DNA of 11,471 nucleotides from Desulfosudis sp034189195 (GTDB lineage: Bacteria > Desulfobacterota > Desulfobacteria > Desulfobacterales > Desulfosudaceae), in contig JAXHVI010000195.1 in assembly GCA_034189195.1 (NCBI GenBank), positions 1-11,471 of the forward strand, given 5' to 3'. This document shows, piece after piece, positions 10,805 to 11,471 of this stretch (position 1 is the stretch's first letter; each line of letters opens with the position of its first letter). The notes beneath the pieces are model-generated. The model was not told the origin of the DNA, did not search any database, and saw nothing but the letters and a program-made list of their open reading frames with translations. The position numbers were made by a program, and so were the translations under genes.

Positions 10805-11275
10805 ATGCCTAGAAAAAGAGAAGTCCCGGTACGACCGGTGTTGCCGGATGCACGGTACAACAGCAAACTGGTATCCATGTTTATTCACAAGCTGATGCGC
10901 GACGGCAAGAAAAGCACGGCGGAGTCCATACTCTACAAGGCGTTTGACATTATCAACGAGAAGACGGGCAAGGCGCCGCTGGAGGTGTTTGAAGAGGCCC
11001 TGGCCAATGTCAAGCCCAAGCTTGAGGTCAAGTCTAGGCGTGTGGGCGGTTCCACCTACCAGGTGCCCACCGAGATCCGGGAAGCCCGGCGGGTGGCCCT
11101 GGCCATCCGGTGGCTGATCGGCTATGCCCGGAGCCGGGCGGAAAAGGGAATGGACGTGAAACTGGCCGGTGAGCTGATGGATGCGGCCGGACAGCGGGGC
11201 GCTTCGGTAAAGAAACGGGAAGACACCCATAAGATGGCGGAGGCGAACAAGGCTTTTGCCCACTATCGGTGGTAG
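10805..11275 (+). CDS. rpsG: 30S ribosomal protein S7
   Basis: S7 is the primary binding protein that starts assembly of the 30S head and lies near the E-site and mRNA exit. In E. coli it represses the str operon through the rpsL-rpsG spacer. The 156-residue length is the common bacterial form. The start PRKREVPVRPVLPD is characteristic. MRDGKKSTAE (31-40), VKSRRVGGSTYQVP (75-88) and KKREDTHKMAEANKAFAHYRW at the C-terminus are family hallmarks, with Arg- and Lys-rich rRNA-binding surfaces. An in-frame stop at 10799 leaves ATG 10805 as the first possible start. Its SD is poorly spaced (see the small upstream ORF), which suggests that translation may depend on coupling or on mRNA structure. The next gene is tuf instead of the usual fusA. 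Confidence 0.98.
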   Translation: MPRKREVPVRPVLPDARYNSKLVSMFIHKLMRDGKKSTAESILYKAFDIINEKTGKAPLEVFEEALANVKPKLEVKSRRVGGSTYQVPTEIREARRVALAIRWLIGYARSRAEKGMDVKLAGELMDAAGQRGASVKKREDTHKMAEANKAFAHYRW

Positions 11276-11276
11276 A

Positions 11277-11297
11277 TGCCGCGGGCAAAAGATTTTT
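11277..11297 (+). terminator. weak terminator candidate after rpsG
   Basis: TGCC (11277-11280) and GGCA (11284-11287) form a 4-bp stem with a GCG loop, then five bases later comes TTTTT (11293-11297). The stem is short and the T-run is displaced, so at most partial termination would be expected. It is listed because the next gene seems to have its own promoter. Confidence 0.2.
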
Positions 11298-11304
11298 ATA
11301 TATG

Positions 11305-11332
11305 TTATTATAAATATAAAACATTTTATAAT
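11305..11332 (+). promoter_or_regulatory. candidate promoter for tuf
   Basis: A perfect TATAAT -10 box (11327-11332) ends a strikingly A/T-rich stretch (11291-11332) in an otherwise GC-rich region. The -35 box is poor: TTATTA at 11305-11310 with a 16-nt spacer, half matching consensus. The A/T-rich DNA could act like an UP element. A start near 11339 would leave a leader of about 25 nt. It would let EF-Tu, the most abundant protein in many cells, be made above the S12-S7 level. Confidence 0.45.
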
Positions 11333-11363
11333 CAGCGAGTGCATGTAAAAAGGGGGCAGCATT

Positions 11364-11471
11364 ATGGCAAAGGCAAAGTTTGAGCGAAAAAAGCCGCATG
11401 TGAACGTAGGTACGATCGGCCATATCGACCACGGCAAGACGACGCTGACCGCGGCGATCACGAAGCACTGC
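11364..11471 (+). CDS. tuf: elongation factor Tu, 5' portion (3' end outside window)
   Basis: EF-Tu carries aminoacyl-tRNA to the ribosomal A site and hydrolyses GTP on codon recognition. Only the first 36 residues are visible. They are unmistakable: a basic leader (AKAKFERKKPHVNVGTI), then the P-loop GHIDHGKT (residues 19-26), which binds the nucleotide phosphates, and TLTAAITK. EF-G would instead show an AHIDAGKTTTTERIL-type P-loop, so this is not fusA. The start is the ATG at 11364, with AGGGGG (11351-11356) 7 nt upstream. The gene directly follows rpsG with 88 nt between. The reading frame is open to the window edge. Confidence 0.96.
   Translation, partial: MAKAKFERKKPHVNVGTIGHIDHGKTTLTAAITKHC

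Noticed and set aside
10331..11461. 376-codon minus-strand open frame covering rpsL, rpsG and the tuf start
   Set aside because: It lies opposite three certain genes and spans their AT-rich spacers, giving a low-complexity, unrecognised product.

Overview
The window is a run of core transcription and translation genes, all on the + strand. In order they are the 3' end of rplA (L1), rplJ (L10), rplL (L7/L12), rpoB (beta), rpoC (beta'), rpsL (S12), rpsG (S7) and the first 36 codons of an EF-Tu gene (tuf). G+C is high (about 60% in the coding parts I counted) and third positions are rich in G and C. RpoB and RpoC resemble proteobacterial forms: RpoB has an SI1-like segment and RpoC an SI3-like segment after the trigger loop. 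My best guess is a Desulfobacterota (former Deltaproteobacteria) sulfate reducer of the Desulfobacterales type. This rests on remembered sequence character, not a search.

Layout. Positions 1-396 are the end of the L11-L1 operon, followed at once by a terminator-like hairpin. Positions 397-626 are non-coding and hold a candidate promoter, a clear L10-leader RNA with a three-way junction, and a segment that can pair with the rplJ Shine-Dalgarno sequence. rplJ (TTG start) and rplL follow; rplL has an AU-rich upstream region and a strong ribosome-binding site. The 181-nt rplL-rpoB spacer has a 14-bp RNA hairpin without a U-tract, in the place where E. coli has an RNase III processing site and attenuator. 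rpoB and rpoC are separated by 3 nt, and the rpoC ribosome-binding site overlaps the rpoB stop. A consensus-like promoter (TTGACA, 17 nt, TACCAT) starts a separate str-type unit, rpsL-rpsG. tuf then follows directly, with an AT-rich spacer and its own possible promoter; fusA (EF-G), which usually lies between rpsG and tuf, is absent here.

The standout is inside rpoC. Between the catalytic NADFDGD domain and the bridge helix, beta' carries about 96 extra residues compared with E. coli (roughly residues 573-669, nt 7606-7896). These read as a PPIC/parvulin-type peptidyl-prolyl isomerase domain. It keeps the fold-defining hydrophobic, Met and Phe positions, but both usual active-site histidines appear replaced, by Thr580 and Arg659. 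Its local G+C is lower than its flanks (about 52% versus 61% by hand count). I know of no description of a parvulin-like module built into RNA polymerase beta'. It is the feature here most worth following up.

Together the genes make the L10-L12 stalk, the RNA polymerase catalytic core and part of the 30S decoding centre and head, plus the main tRNA-delivering GTPase. This is the usual coupling of ribosome and polymerase synthesis.
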